Shown one piece after another: positions 1-8,083 of a DNA stretch of 38,123 nt. Every line of letters begins with the position of its first letter. Positions within the stretch are counted from its first letter, which is position 1. The stretch is from a virus, in the IMG/VR virus record IMGVR_UViG_3300037507_002241, positions 1 through 38,123 of that record; one strand, given 5' to 3'. The notes beneath the pieces were generated by a model. The model was not told where the DNA came from and made no database searches. It worked only from the letters and a program-made list of their open reading frames with translations. Both the position numbers and the translations under genes were made by a program.

Positions 1-127
1 GTCGTGTTGAGGTTCAGGTCGAACTGGTAAATCGTGCTTGCCCCGGTGCCGCTCTTGGTAAACGCGCCGTCGTTGGCCAAAAACGCGCCAGCAAAGGTTT
101 TCTTTAGGCCCATTTGCCCGGTGGCCC
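1..127. repeat. Terminal overlap, left copy (circular closure)
   Basis: Bases 1-127 are identical to 37997-38123. An exact 127-bp overlap at the two ends is what a k-mer assembler leaves when it closes a circle, so the molecule is circular or circularly permuted with 37,996 unique bases. A genuine short terminal repeat is less likely, because a reading frame passes through the overlap without interruption. Confidence 0.95.
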
Positions 128-278
128 CCTCGGCCAGCTCGACCACCACGCCGCCGCGCACAAATTGCACCTGCACCGGCACGATGTCGCGCCGGGTGAA
201 GAGCAGCTCCGTCACCCGCTGGGTCAACACGGGCGAGACGACAAAGGCGCGGGAATTAAGGTCGATATAAACACGCAT
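1..278 (-). CDS. N-terminal part of a 175-aa tail/fibre-associated protein (continues at 37747-38123)
   Basis: Read from ATG 278 leftwards, this frame has no stop and runs off position 1. On the circle, position 1 equals 37997 and the frame continues to the stop at 37747, giving 175 aa. The first 55 residues (MRVYIDLNSRAF, then LTQRVTELLFTRRDIVPVQVQF) are lost if only the linear right-hand piece is read. The fold is not recognised. The beta-rich, hydrophobic-polar pattern and the C-terminal VDNDGILT motif, shared with the 61-aa protein at 35304-35489, suggest a small virion protein beside the fibre gene. A TTTGACA heptamer (301-307 on the complement) lies 22 nt before the ATG. Upstream neighbour: the RmlC-like gene, stop at 311. 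Confidence 0.85.
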   Translation of the reverse strand, partial: MRVYIDLNSRAFVVSPVLTQRVTELLFTRRDIVPVQVQFVRGGVVVELAEGATGQMGLKKTFAGAFLANDGAFTKSGTGASTIYQFDLNLNT

Positions 279-310
279 GGCAGCCTGCCCCTCGCCTCTG
301 TGTCAAAGCG

Positions 311-739
311 TTAGCCGCTCTTAACTTCCCAGTGAAACGGGAACCGATACGGCCCGACCCGCTCCTCGTCTGGGTTTGCGGGGTCGTAAGGCCGCGACGG
401 CATATTCAATATCGCCGCCTCGCGATGGCCGTGGCATGGCGTGAATCCGTGGTAAATGCCTGGCGGGATGGTCAGAAGCTGCGGGTGGTCGGCGGCAAGG
501 ATAACCGTCTGCCCCTCGCCCGTGGCTGCGTCGAATAGGCCAACCTTGGCCGCACCGGCTACGCAATACCAGCGGTCCCACTGCTCACGGTGGCGGTGCC
601 ACGCCTTGATGACGCCCGCCGAGGCCGTGGTGATGTAGGCTTGGCCAAAGCCATGCGCGTCATCGGTGGCGCGGTAGATTTCGGTGAGCCTCCCGCGCTC
701 ATCGAGGTGGGCGGTCAGTGGGCGGATCTCGGCTAACAT
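311..739 (-). CDS. RmlC-like cupin, putative nucleotide-sugar 3,5-epimerase
   Basis: About 142 aa with the dTDP-4-dehydrorhamnose 3,5-epimerase pattern. There is a His-rich strand AWHRHREQWDRWYCV, where RmlC carries its catalytic His. This is followed by LTIPPGIYHGF, matching the family's IPEGFAHGF strand, and by a C-terminal PYDPANPDEERVGP resembling the Y-x-P-x-x-E closing motif. RmlC makes dTDP-L-rhamnose precursors; this short version could also be a FdtA/WxcM-type ketoisomerase-like cupin. ATG 739 overlaps the stop of the upstream glycosyltransferase gene (ATGTTAG); a TTG at 748 is a less likely start. The pairing with a glycosyltransferase suggests that the phage tailors a sugar donor for its own use. 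Such genes are cargo, not core tail genes. Confidence 0.8.
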   Translation of the reverse strand: MLAEIRPLTAHLDERGRLTEIYRATDDAHGFGQAYITTASAGVIKAWHRHREQWDRWYCVAGAAKVGLFDAATGEGQTVILAADHPQLLTIPPGIYHGFTPCHGHREAAILNMPSRPYDPANPDEERVGPYRFPFHWEVKSG

Positions 740-1755
740 GGCATCCAAGGCTGTTGCCGCTGGCGAAGGTGGCCGCGATACTCCCCTTCCGTTTCGTGAT
801 AGGCCCGGTGGTGGACGCTCTCGCCCTTGGCGTCACGCTTCACATGATCCGCCGCCGTGTGAGGAATAGCCGCAATCCGTAGGCCGTTCGGGTGCCAGCG
901 GTGCCAGCAGAGGAATAAATCCTGCGTTCCCCTGCCGTCGTAGCCCTCAAAGGTGGCCAGCGCCAAAGCCCGTGCCGACATTAGCGTGCAGCCGAGGCCG
1001 CACCAGTCAGACGGCACGATAGCCCCGCGCCCGATGCCAGGATAAGCGAAGTCCATCCAACCGCGCCTGCGCCAGCCGTGTTTGCCGCTCACCTCAAAGA
1101 CGTTGCCGTCTGGCGGGCATTTCTTCACCCGCTCGGCCAGTCGCCCGAGGCGCTTGCCCTCCTTCTCGCCGATGTCCTTGTCCTTGCAGTCCTTCAGCCG
1201 GGCGCGGCAGGCTTCCAGCGCCCGCACAAGGCGCGGCGGCAGCTTGCGCTCATCTTCAATAAAATCTTCACAAATAGGATTTCTCGGCGTGCCGTTGCCT
1301 CCGAGGAACAGGCCGTTGGGATAGGTGACTGCGGCCACATGGTAAAACGGCGACCCGTCCTCAGTCGGCATGGCCAGCGCCCACTCGGCCACACGCAAAG
1401 CATCCGGCGGCACGAGGTTGTCGGCCTCCACGGACCACAAGGCGCTGGCACGAATCTTGCGCGCTAAGGCAAAGGCCGCGCCCTGCAATGCGGCGATACG
1501 CATTTGCGCGGGTTCTTTGTAATTCTTGCCCTCCACCCCGCCGTCCTCGAGCGGCAGGGTTATGGCTGCGATTTTCCACCCCTCGGGCAATTCGTGCCGG
1601 GCCGCTTCTACGGCCTTCTTGGCATCGTCGGACTCGTCGGTGGCTAGGATGAAATGCGCCTCGGCGTGGTGCCCGGCGGCGGCGGTGACGCGCCTAAGGA
1701 ACTGGGGCCAGCAGTGAAAATAGCTCTTGGTTGCGTATGTTGCGATGGCCAGCAC
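733..1755 (-). CDS. GT-A-type glycosyltransferase
   Basis: 340 aa from GTG 1755. There is an N-terminal Rossmann-like start (LAIATYATKSYFHCWPQFL), then a central WSVEADNLVPPDAL in which E-A-D takes the DxD metal-binding position of GT-A enzymes, and PSDWCGLGCTLMSARAL, a usual acceptor-side loop. A basic insert (KDCKDKDIGEKEGKRLGRLAERVKK) lies around residues 190-220. No membrane segment is present, so it should act in the cytoplasm. It follows the Ser/Thr/Tyr-rich tail protein by 18 bp and is coupled to the RmlC-like gene, so O-glycosylation of that tail protein is an attractive inference. TTTGACA (1772-1778, complement) is 16 nt before the GTG, and its TGA is the stop of the upstream gene. 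Confidence 0.8.
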   Translation of the reverse strand: MLAIATYATKSYFHCWPQFLRRVTAAAGHHAEAHFILATDESDDAKKAVEAARHELPEGWKIAAITLPLEDGGVEGKNYKEPAQMRIAALQGAAFALARKIRASALWSVEADNLVPPDALRVAEWALAMPTEDGSPFYHVAAVTYPNGLFLGGNGTPRNPICEDFIEDERKLPPRLVRALEACRARLKDCKDKDIGEKEGKRLGRLAERVKKCPPDGNVFEVSGKHGWRRRGWMDFAYPGIGRGAIVPSDWCGLGCTLMSARALALATFEGYDGRGTQDLFLCWHRWHPNGLRIAAIPHTAADHVKRDAKGESVHHRAYHETEGEYRGHLRQRQQPWMPC

Positions 1756-1773
1756 TCGGCAGCGCGGCGGGTG

Positions 1774-3867
1774 TCAAACCATAAACTCAGCATCCACCAT
1801 GCGCCCCGTGTCCACCGAAAGGGCTTGAGCGGAGTAAAGGTCGTAATAGCTATTTTTCTTTTCAATCCAATAAATGCCACTTTCTTGATCCATCGGCGAA
1901 GGAGGTATTACCCAAGGCATAAGAGCATAGCGACGAATCGCTGCGCTTTCATTGAAAGTGTAAGCGGTATCCCCCCCCGTAAAGAATGTTGTTTGTCCTT
2001 CAATAAGGTCGTAGTAAGCTCCAACCTCGGCTCCATCTACCACCGTCCATCCATCGGCAAAAGGTCCGCCGCCAAAATGAAGATAAGCGCTGGCCGGTCT
2101 AGATGTGCCGTCCTGTTGCTGAAAAGTGTCGCCTTCCACCCCCACCAAGGCGGTGGTTGTCGTGGTGTCTGTGCCGCTCAATGTTGTGTAGCTTAAGGAA
2201 TCGGAACTTAATGTCCATGTTTCGTTGCTCTTTACGGCCAGTGTTGTGACGCGCCTCCGAGAACCGTCGGCGGCGGTATAAGCAAAGCCCATGGCAAAAG
2301 TTTTGTCTGCGGTAAACCAGCCTCCTGCGCTACTGCCTACGGCCACGCCTGCTGTTCCCCATCGATATTGCTGCGTGGCAGGAAACCCCATGCCAACTAC
2401 GCCAAGTTGCACAGTCGATATTGTGGTGTTTCCACCCGGCAGCGTGGCGTAGCTGTATTCTTGTTCCTCCTCATCCGCGCTTCTGTCCGTAACGTCTGCG
2501 TATCCGACAGAAAATATGTTTTCGTAGCTTGACGAAGACCCTTGGTTGGTGCTGGTCTCGCTGGTCACATATGCGCCCACGGTGTAAGTTTCCAAAGAAC
2601 TGGTGGTTTTTGTTGCAACTACACCATGATGACTAACATTTGCCCACTGTCGAAAAACCGTCTCTGGCAAAAATCCGACATAGGGAACACTAGTGGTCGA
2701 TTTACCAATGCCGTAAGTTCTAAATGTGGTGGAAGTGTAAGAATTAAAGACTTGGTAACTCGTGGATGCTGATTGTGTCGTAAAACGCGTGGATATTTGC
2801 GCCGTAGTGCTTGGCGATATAACTGTGACGTTTGCTGGGCGTTGCAGCGAAAAAGTGCTATTTGAGCGCGCCTTAAATGACAGGCTTGCGGAAAGTCCTG
2901 GCGAAGACCAGCTCGATGTAGTTGTCACGCCAGACGCCGAAGTAATTCCTTCTGTGATGGCTGCGGTCGGATATAGCGTGACGCGAGTCGCTGTCGCCGC
3001 TATTGGCCGCGCTGCGGCATAACCATCCCACCCTGAACCCGGATTTGCAATATGATAAATAATCTCATCTTTCGCCGCCTGAACTACTGTGGCCCACGTT
3101 TGGTAGGTTGTGGTTTCTGAGTTTGTATTGCTGACCGTGGCAGCGTAATTTGCTGCCTCGGTAAACTCGTTGCCCTCATCGTCGTAGTTTACTGCCTCGG
3201 AGGTGCTGGACTGGGTTGTTGTATCAGCCTTTTCAATAGTTGTGTCAGCAGAGGCGCTATACGTGGTAAAAGCAAGATACCAATAAACATCTGATATTCC
3301 GGAACTGGTCTCAATGCCGGTGGTTTGCAAAAAGGAATTTGTGAAAGTAAAAGTTGTGTAAGTCGTGCCAATGCCAATGGCGTAAAATTCAGGAGCAATT
3401 TGTTCTGCGGTGGTTGATAAAATAGAATATGTCTGGTAGCCGACTATTGTCGTTGTCGAGGTTTGCGCGTAAGTCGTGAGCTGATGCGTTGAAGAGAAAG
3501 TTTCGCTGGTGGAATACGAGCTTGACCCACTAGTAGCGCTGGTAAAAGTTTGCGTTTCTGTAACGTCATTACCGCTTTCGTCTTCGGAGATGTTTATTTG
3601 TGTGCTGCTGAATGAATTAGTGTATGTGCTCGAACTAAAATAACTGCTGGAATACTCGGTTGATTGAAACCCATACCCAGAATACTCGTAAGAATAAAAG
3701 GTTGATTCGCTTGATATGCTGCTGGAGGCCTTTTCCGTCAGACCGCTGTAGGTAGGGTTGAATTCAGCATGGCTGCTTGTTGCAGATCTAGTGTATGACT
3801 CCGTGCGTGAAATAAAGCTGGAAGAGCTTAACCCCTCATAAGTCGTTGGTATGTGCCACGAAATCAT
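1774..3867 (-). CDS. Ser/Thr/Tyr-rich tail tip or fibre protein
   Basis: 697 aa from ATG 3867, which overlaps the stop of the upstream gene as ATGA. The N-terminal ~280 residues are extremely rich in Ser, Thr and Tyr (runs such as SSSISSESTFYSYEYSGYGF). The C-terminal ~350 residues look more globular and beta-rich (GFLPETVFRQWANVSHHG, AYLHFGGGPFADGWTVVDG) and end with IYWIEKKNSYYDLYSAQ. No known domain is recognised. It occupies the lambda K/I/J region downstream of the tape measure, so a host-contacting tip or fibre role fits. The DNA is visibly more AT-rich than the flanking tail genes, suggesting exchange. The glycosyltransferase directly downstream makes it the obvious protein substrate candidate. 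Confidence 0.75.
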   Translation of the reverse strand: MISWHIPTTYEGLSSSSFISRTESYTRSATSSHAEFNPTYSGLTEKASSSISSESTFYSYEYSGYGFQSTEYSSSYFSSSTYTNSFSSTQINISEDESGNDVTETQTFTSATSGSSSYSTSETFSSTHQLTTYAQTSTTTIVGYQTYSILSTTAEQIAPEFYAIGIGTTYTTFTFTNSFLQTTGIETSSGISDVYWYLAFTTYSASADTTIEKADTTTQSSTSEAVNYDDEGNEFTEAANYAATVSNTNSETTTYQTWATVVQAAKDEIIYHIANPGSGWDGYAAARPIAATATRVTLYPTAAITEGITSASGVTTTSSWSSPGLSASLSFKARSNSTFSLQRPANVTVISPSTTAQISTRFTTQSASTSYQVFNSYTSTTFRTYGIGKSTTSVPYVGFLPETVFRQWANVSHHGVVATKTTSSLETYTVGAYVTSETSTNQGSSSSYENIFSVGYADVTDRSADEEEQEYSYATLPGGNTTISTVQLGVVGMGFPATQQYRWGTAGVAVGSSAGGWFTADKTFAMGFAYTAADGSRRRVTTLAVKSNETWTLSSDSLSYTTLSGTDTTTTTALVGVEGDTFQQQDGTSRPASAYLHFGGGPFADGWTVVDGAEVGAYYDLIEGQTTFFTGGDTAYTFNESAAIRRYALMPWVIPPSPMDQESGIYWIEKKNSYYDLYSAQALSVDTGRMVDAEFMV

Positions 3868-4493
3868 GCCGGTCCAAGATAATAGTAAATAGTGTAAGGG
3901 CTGACTCCTGGTTCTGGATTTACCGCGTCCCCAACCAACCATGCCCGTGGGCTTAGTTGAATTTGCCCGCTGCCGATAACTCTCCAAGCAGTGCCCTCAG
4001 TAAACAGGCCAAACAAATATTCAATATTTGTTTCGATGCCAAACTGCACCGGCTCTTGAATTGCTGGCGGCGTGTCGTCAATCTCAATCGTCACACCCGT
4101 GACCGCCTCACCGTCCGTAGCAATCACCGCCTTGGCGTAAAACAGCCCCGTCCCAGCTACCTCCTCCTCGATGTCCCAGTTGCTTGGCAGGATGCCGTTA
4201 AGCGTGCCGGGGCGCACACGCAGGATATACGGCGGGTTCTCGTCCTCGGGGTCGGCGTCAGGGTCGGGCGTGGCGATTAAGTCCCAGGGTTGGGGGGTGG
4301 TTGGGGTTGAGGTGCCGCCACTTTGAGGTGCAACCACAATCTCTGTTCCTCCGGGCAGCTTTTTGAACGTGCCGTTGACTACCCGCGTAATCCGCAGGCT
4401 TTCCAGCTCGCGCAGGATGCGATTGAGGGTGTCGGAACTAAGCTGGCGATCCAGCGGCTGCCGAGGGCGAAACTCGCGGATGCCGTGTTGCAT
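3864..4493 (-). CDS. Tail tip-associated protein, unknown
   Basis: 209 aa from ATG 4493 (MQHGIREFRPRQPL); longer upstream starts would run into the preceding gene. The N-terminal ~45 residues are charged and helical. A Pro/Thr/Asp-rich linker follows around residues 60-90 (SGGTSTPTTPQPW, then DPDADPEDENPPY), then a beta-rich domain with VTGVTIEIDDTPPAIQEPVQFG. The ending PYTIYYYLGPA overlaps the next start by ATGA, so it is translationally coupled to the Ser/Thr/Tyr-rich protein. The order tape measure - 229 aa - this - fibre suggests a baseplate or tip component. I recognise no family. Confidence 0.75.
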   Translation of the reverse strand: MQHGIREFRPRQPLDRQLSSDTLNRILRELESLRITRVVNGTFKKLPGGTEIVVAPQSGGTSTPTTPQPWDLIATPDPDADPEDENPPYILRVRPGTLNGILPSNWDIEEEVAGTGLFYAKAVIATDGEAVTGVTIEIDDTPPAIQEPVQFGIETNIEYLFGLFTEGTAWRVIGSGQIQLSPRAWLVGDAVNPEPGVSPYTIYYYLGPA

Positions 4494-4495
4494 GG

Positions 4496-5185
4496 TTATT
4501 CGTAGATGTCGAAGTCTGCGTTCCAGCCTCGCGGGCCACTGGCCAGCCATTCGCGGGTCACGCGCCAGAAGCTGTTGCCGCTGTCGGGTTCATAGACCTT
4601 CTGTGCGCGCAAACCGATTTGCAGCCAGTTGGAGCCTTGGCGCAAGTTAGGTGCGTCGGCGGGCGGGCGATCTACGGAACAAAGTTCGTTGAGATCGGGC
4701 TTTGTGGTTTCGTCAAAGGTTTCTGAGTAAGTGACGCCGCTCGGGGTGTAGTAATGCGTTACTCCTTTGAGCATTAGCTGATAAAGTTCTTGTGCTGCCG
4801 TCAGGGCCGCCCCCGTGCCGGTAAAGCTTGGCGTGCTGCCGCTGCTAAGTGACGAGCGAATCGCGGCAAGGTCGGCGTCGCTGACAGTGCCGCCGCCATC
4901 GCCTCCGTTAAACTTGGGATGCGTCTCGATGGGTTCCTGCGCGGCTTGGCCGTTGATTTGGATTTGCGCGTCACCGGGCGCGCCGCCGCTGGACTCAAAG
5001 GTGTAAACGTAGTCCCGCCCGCCATCTGGGCGGATGGTGTATTCGTTTGAAACCATCCGCATTCCTGACGGCGCGGACGGCGCGGTGGCCTCGCTATCAT
5101 CGGTAACGCTAACAGGGATCTGCACGATCCTGCGTCCGTCAGGCGTGATCGTGCTGCGGTATCCGGCGGTGAGAAAAGAGGCCAT
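4496..5185 (-). CDS. Tail protein downstream of tape measure, unknown
   Basis: 229 aa from ATG 5185, four bases after the tape measure stop. Beta-rich N-terminus (SFLTAGYRSTITPDGRRIVQIPVSV), a Gly/Asp loop (KFNGGDGGGTVSDADL) near residue 95, then a Trp-containing C-terminal domain (RQGSNWLQIGLRAQKVYEP, NSFWRVTREWLASGPRGWNADFD). In siphophages the first gene after the tape measure is usually the distal tail protein or gpM-like tip protein, so that is the positional guess. No motif confirms it. Confidence 0.7.
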   Translation of the reverse strand: MASFLTAGYRSTITPDGRRIVQIPVSVTDDSEATAPSAPSGMRMVSNEYTIRPDGGRDYVYTFESSGGAPGDAQIQINGQAAQEPIETHPKFNGGDGGGTVSDADLAAIRSSLSSGSTPSFTGTGAALTAAQELYQLMLKGVTHYYTPSGVTYSETFDETTKPDLNELCSVDRPPADAPNLRQGSNWLQIGLRAQKVYEPDSGNSFWRVTREWLASGPRGWNADFDIYE

Positions 5186-5189
5186 AATA

Positions 5190-6803
5190 TTAAGCGGGCA
5201 TCAACGTGCCGTTTCCACTGCGGATGTAGTTGATTCCTGCGGCAATGGTTTCAAGGTAGCCATTGGATTTTTTTTGCTCGCGGACGGCTTCAGCGGCAGG
5301 GTTGGCCGCGTCGGAGAAGCGGGCGAAGGCCGCGCCGCCGCCGACCTTCTGCAAGCTCTGAGCGATGATGCCGGTGTTGCTTTTGCCCGCCTGCCCTTCC
5401 ATGTCTTCCATCAGCGGCGTCTGAGTCTTGGTCGCTTCAAAGCGCGAGCGCACCGCTTCGCGGTTGGCTTCCATCTGCGTGGTGATCTCTCCGACAAGGC
5501 CGTCGCGGGCCGCTTGCAATTCGGTGGTGTCGATGGTTTCGCCCGCTTGCCCCATTGCCGCAGCTGCTGCCGTGATCGCATTGTCGAAGCTCTGGGCAAT
5601 GCGCTCGCGCACTTGGGCTAGTGGGCCGCTTAAAGCGTCTGACGCGGCGGCTCCGCGCTCTGCGGCCCCAGCGTCCATTTGTGCCGCGCTTTCGCGGTAT
5701 CCTTCGGCCAGCCCTGCGGCCCCGCCGAATCCTGGCACATTGCTGACGGCATCGAGCAGGGCGGCGGCGGCACGCTGGATGACGGCGGCGAACTTCATGG
5801 CAGCGGCAAGGAGTCCATTGCCTACCCCCGCCCAAAACTCAGCCTTGGTGACAATCCCCAAAAGGGTGACGAACTCGGAGGGTATGTCGATTAGGCGCTG
5901 GGCCAAGAAGGCAACCATGCCAGAAATTCCCTGCACCAACAGATTGATAAACTGCGCTCCCGACAGCTTGAGTTGCGCGGACAAAATGTTCCCAAGGTTG
6001 CCCGAGGTAATCACCGTCAGACCAAAGGCAATCGCATTGCCCAGGTCTTGCCCGAGGCCCGAAAGGTCAATGCCGTCAGCGGCCTCGAGCAGAGGCATGA
6101 GTGCGGGAACCAGCGTGTCGGCCACCCCGACAAAGAATCCCTGCATCTTGGTGGCCACGCTGCCGAGGATGTCGGATGCTTGATCAAAGAGATTGGCGTT
6201 GCGGGTCAGGATGTCGGCCTGATCGCCCACGCTGCGGGCAGCCTCGGCCATTGCTCCCGAGTTTGCAAAGAGGGTAAGCATCTCGCCGCCCGACTTTCCA
6301 AAGATCTGCATGGCAGCGGCAGCCCGGCCCGCTGGATCGGGTATGCTGTTGATGGCCTGCCCGATTGCCGAAAATTGTGATGAGGCATCCATGCCGCGCA
6401 GCCCATCCACTGATATGCCAAGCATCTTGAATGCTTCAGCGGCTGGACCCGTGCCGTCGCCCGCTTCAACCAGGGCGCGCTGCATCTTGTTGATTGATGG
6501 CCCCACCTTCTCGGCGGATAGCCCGTTGCGGGCAAAGGCTTCTTGCAGGATGCGAAGCTGGCCAGCGGCCACGCCTGTCCGCGTAGAGAGGTCTGAGAGA
6601 GCGCCTCCGAGGTCGAGCGCGCCCTTGATGCCCACGGCTAACCCTGCGGCAGCAGCAGCGGCAGCGGCAAAGCCTGCGGCCACCCCGCCCAATACGGCAG
6701 GCCCGGCAGCGGCTTTGAATTTGGCCATCCCGCTTTCGGCGGATTTGATCCCTCGGTTAAATCCCGAGGTGTCCAGAGTTAGCTTGGTTGATACCGTAGC
6801 CAT
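5190..6803 (-). CDS. Tail tape measure protein
   Basis: 537 aa. Starts with MATVSTKLTLDTSGFNRGIKSAESGMAKFK, the usual tape-measure opening in which a TKLTLDTSGF strand precedes a coiled coil. A hydrophobic Ala/Gly segment follows at ~33-60 (PAVLGGVAAGFAAAAAAAAG), then long Ala-rich helices. A second hydrophobic block lies at ~255-330 (ISGMVAFLAQRLIDIPSEFVTLL), with an Ala/Glu-rich coiled-coil tail. The protein sets tail length; at about 1.5 Angstrom per residue it predicts a tail near 80 nm, short for a siphovirus. The sequence signature and its place after the G/GT chaperones support the call. Start ATG 6803 is 1 bp after the preceding stop. Confidence 0.93.
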   Translation of the reverse strand: MATVSTKLTLDTSGFNRGIKSAESGMAKFKAAAGPAVLGGVAAGFAAAAAAAAGLAVGIKGALDLGGALSDLSTRTGVAAGQLRILQEAFARNGLSAEKVGPSINKMQRALVEAGDGTGPAAEAFKMLGISVDGLRGMDASSQFSAIGQAINSIPDPAGRAAAAMQIFGKSGGEMLTLFANSGAMAEAARSVGDQADILTRNANLFDQASDILGSVATKMQGFFVGVADTLVPALMPLLEAADGIDLSGLGQDLGNAIAFGLTVITSGNLGNILSAQLKLSGAQFINLLVQGISGMVAFLAQRLIDIPSEFVTLLGIVTKAEFWAGVGNGLLAAAMKFAAVIQRAAAALLDAVSNVPGFGGAAGLAEGYRESAAQMDAGAAERGAAASDALSGPLAQVRERIAQSFDNAITAAAAAMGQAGETIDTTELQAARDGLVGEITTQMEANREAVRSRFEATKTQTPLMEDMEGQAGKSNTGIIAQSLQKVGGGAAFARFSDAANPAAEAVREQKKSNGYLETIAAGINYIRSGNGTLMPA

Positions 6804-6804
6804 G

Positions 6805-7443
6805 TTATTTTGCCTCCAGCCCCGCCTGCTGCGCGGCTTGTTTTTGCACGAAGTCCACCCGCTTGATCATGGCCCAATACCGTTTCCGCATTGCAGCTTT
6901 GACCCCGCGCTCGACCCAGCCTTTTTGCCCCGAGTAAACCGATTTGTTGGAAAGCTCGACCTCGATGCTGCGCCCTGTGGCCTTGATTTTGCCAAAGCCG
7001 GGACTGCTGTGGCGAGTGATCCAAGTGGGCAGCTTGGCCCCAAGCGTTGATGCTGCGTTCTTCCAGCCAGCGGCCATCTTGCCGACGCGGGCCAGCATGA
7101 GCTTGCGATAGGCTGGCAGTCCAGCGGCTTTGACCTTGGTAACGCCTTTCGGCACGCGGCCTTTGCGGTTGCGCGCCGAGGCGTGAACTCGGGAAAGGTT
7201 GCGCTCGGCATTAGCTGCCTTGGATGACTTGAAGAGCTTGGCCAAGTCATTTTTGACTGTTTGCTCGCCGCCCTTCTTGTTCATCTCAAACTTCTTGTTG
7301 GGTGGCGTTACGCCGACAAGCTCGACAACCAACAGCTTGGCCTGCTGCTTTAGGTTGGCTGTGACACTACGCTTGCTGTTGGCTTGAAACTTACGAAGCG
7401 CGCCCTGAAAGGCTTTATCGTCTACTTCAAAACGGGGCTTCAT
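6805..7443 (-). CDS. Basic tail protein between chaperones and tape measure
   Basis: 212 aa, strongly basic (KPRFEVDDKAFQGALRKFQANSKRS, ASARNRKGRVPKGVTKVKAAG, AMRKRYWAMIKR). The start ATG overlaps the TGA ending the frameshifted chaperone extension (ATGA at 7440-7443). Lambda has no gene here, but many siphophages place a minor tail protein between G/GT and the tape measure. The N-terminus resembles HK97 gp10-type or tail-completion proteins in length and in the KPRFEVDDKAFQGALRK opening; this is a weak similarity. TTTGACA (7461-7467, complement) is 17 nt before the ATG. Confidence 0.75.
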   Translation of the reverse strand: MKPRFEVDDKAFQGALRKFQANSKRSVTANLKQQAKLLVVELVGVTPPNKKFEMNKKGGEQTVKNDLAKLFKSSKAANAERNLSRVHASARNRKGRVPKGVTKVKAAGLPAYRKLMLARVGKMAAGWKNAASTLGAKLPTWITRHSSPGFGKIKATGRSIEVELSNKSVYSGQKGWVERGVKAAMRKRYWAMIKRVDFVQKQAAQQAGLEAK

Positions 7444-7676
7444 TCTGTCTCAAACCGCTCTGTCAAAGCCGCCATGCGCTCAAAGGCATCGTTGGTTTCC
7501 TTGGCCGGTGGCCCGGGCGGCACGGTCCAAACGTCATTGGCTCGCAGAGCGCAGTGCTGGTATTGCAAAAGGCGGGAGAGCGGAAGTTGCCAAAGGATGT
7601 ATTCCTCGCTCCATCCTGTCTCCCGCGCCAGCGTGAAGGCGAAAGTCGCAATCCACGCTGGCTCAATTAGTTTCCC
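7440..7676 (-). CDS. T-like extension of tail assembly chaperone, made by -1 frameshift
   Basis: This frame has no start of its own. After slippage at GGGAAAC (7670-7676) it reads LIEPAWIATFAFTLARETGW and continues for 76 codons to TGA at 7440, giving a 214-aa G-T fusion with the protein from 8083. Content such as WSEEYILWQLPLSRLLQYQH is typical of gpT-type chaperone extensions (residues that contact the tape measure). Lambda gpG/gpGT uses GGGAAAG in the same place and does the same job: coating the tape measure before tube assembly. Confidence 0.88.
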   Translation of the reverse strand, partial: GKLIEPAWIATFAFTLARETGWSEEYILWQLPLSRLLQYQHCALRANDVWTVPPGPPAKETNDAFERMAALTERFETE

Positions 7677-8083
7677 GGCGGCGATTCCTGCCGTTGCCCA
7701 CTGCTGGGCTTTTCGACAATCTCGACTTGGGCCGCTGCGGCCATATCACTGACGCGCTGGATCTCAACCATGACCTCGGGCAAGATGTTGAGAGGGATGG
7801 ATAGCTGGTAGCGAAGAAGCTCGTCCTCGATCTTCTGAGGGTCACGGATGACTTGCAGGATGCGGTCGATGGGTTCGCAGTGCGCCCAGAGGAAGCCCGA
7901 TACCTGGCGCATTTGCTCGATCTGGTCGAGCGGCTGGTCGGGTGCCTCGCCGGTGAATTGGGTCAGGCCGAGCTTCTTGCAAAGCGGCAGGCTGCCCACG
8001 GTGAATGGCCGCAGCTTGAAGTCGCCAATCTCCCGCAGGCGCGGCTCAAGAAAAGCCTCCTCGGTTAAAGCAGTTTTAGCCAT
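7667..8083 (-). CDS. Tail assembly chaperone, G-like
   Basis: 138 aa from ATG 8083. Mid-section RPFTVGSLPLCKKLGLTQFTG and a helical C-terminal half (DQIEQMRQVSGFLWAHCEPID) fit the gpG-type tail chaperones: an N-terminal beta strand segment, then helices. The frame stops at TAA immediately after the slippery heptamer GGGAAAC, so most ribosomes make this short form and a minority make the fusion. The start overlaps the end of the upstream 147-aa gene by 19 bp. Confidence 0.85.
   Translation of the reverse strand: MAKTALTEEAFLEPRLREIGDFKLRPFTVGSLPLCKKLGLTQFTGEAPDQPLDQIEQMRQVSGFLWAHCEPIDRILQVIRDPQKIEDELLRYQLSIPLNILPEVMVEIQRVSDMAAAAQVEIVEKPSSGQRQESPPGN
7670..7676 (-). promoter_or_regulatory. Programmed -1 frameshift slippery site GGGAAAC
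   Basis: In the chaperone frame the codons are G GGA AAC with TAA next. The heptamer fits X XXY YYZ, so both tRNAs can re-pair after a one-base backward slip (GGA to GGG, AAC to AAA). The downstream -1 frame is open exactly until the start codon of the next gene. The placement between tail-tube genes and tape measure is the classic position. Confidence 0.92.

Noticed and set aside
5428-6183. Plus-strand frame opposite the tape measure
   Set aside because: Low-complexity shadow; the minus strand is an ordinary tape measure protein.
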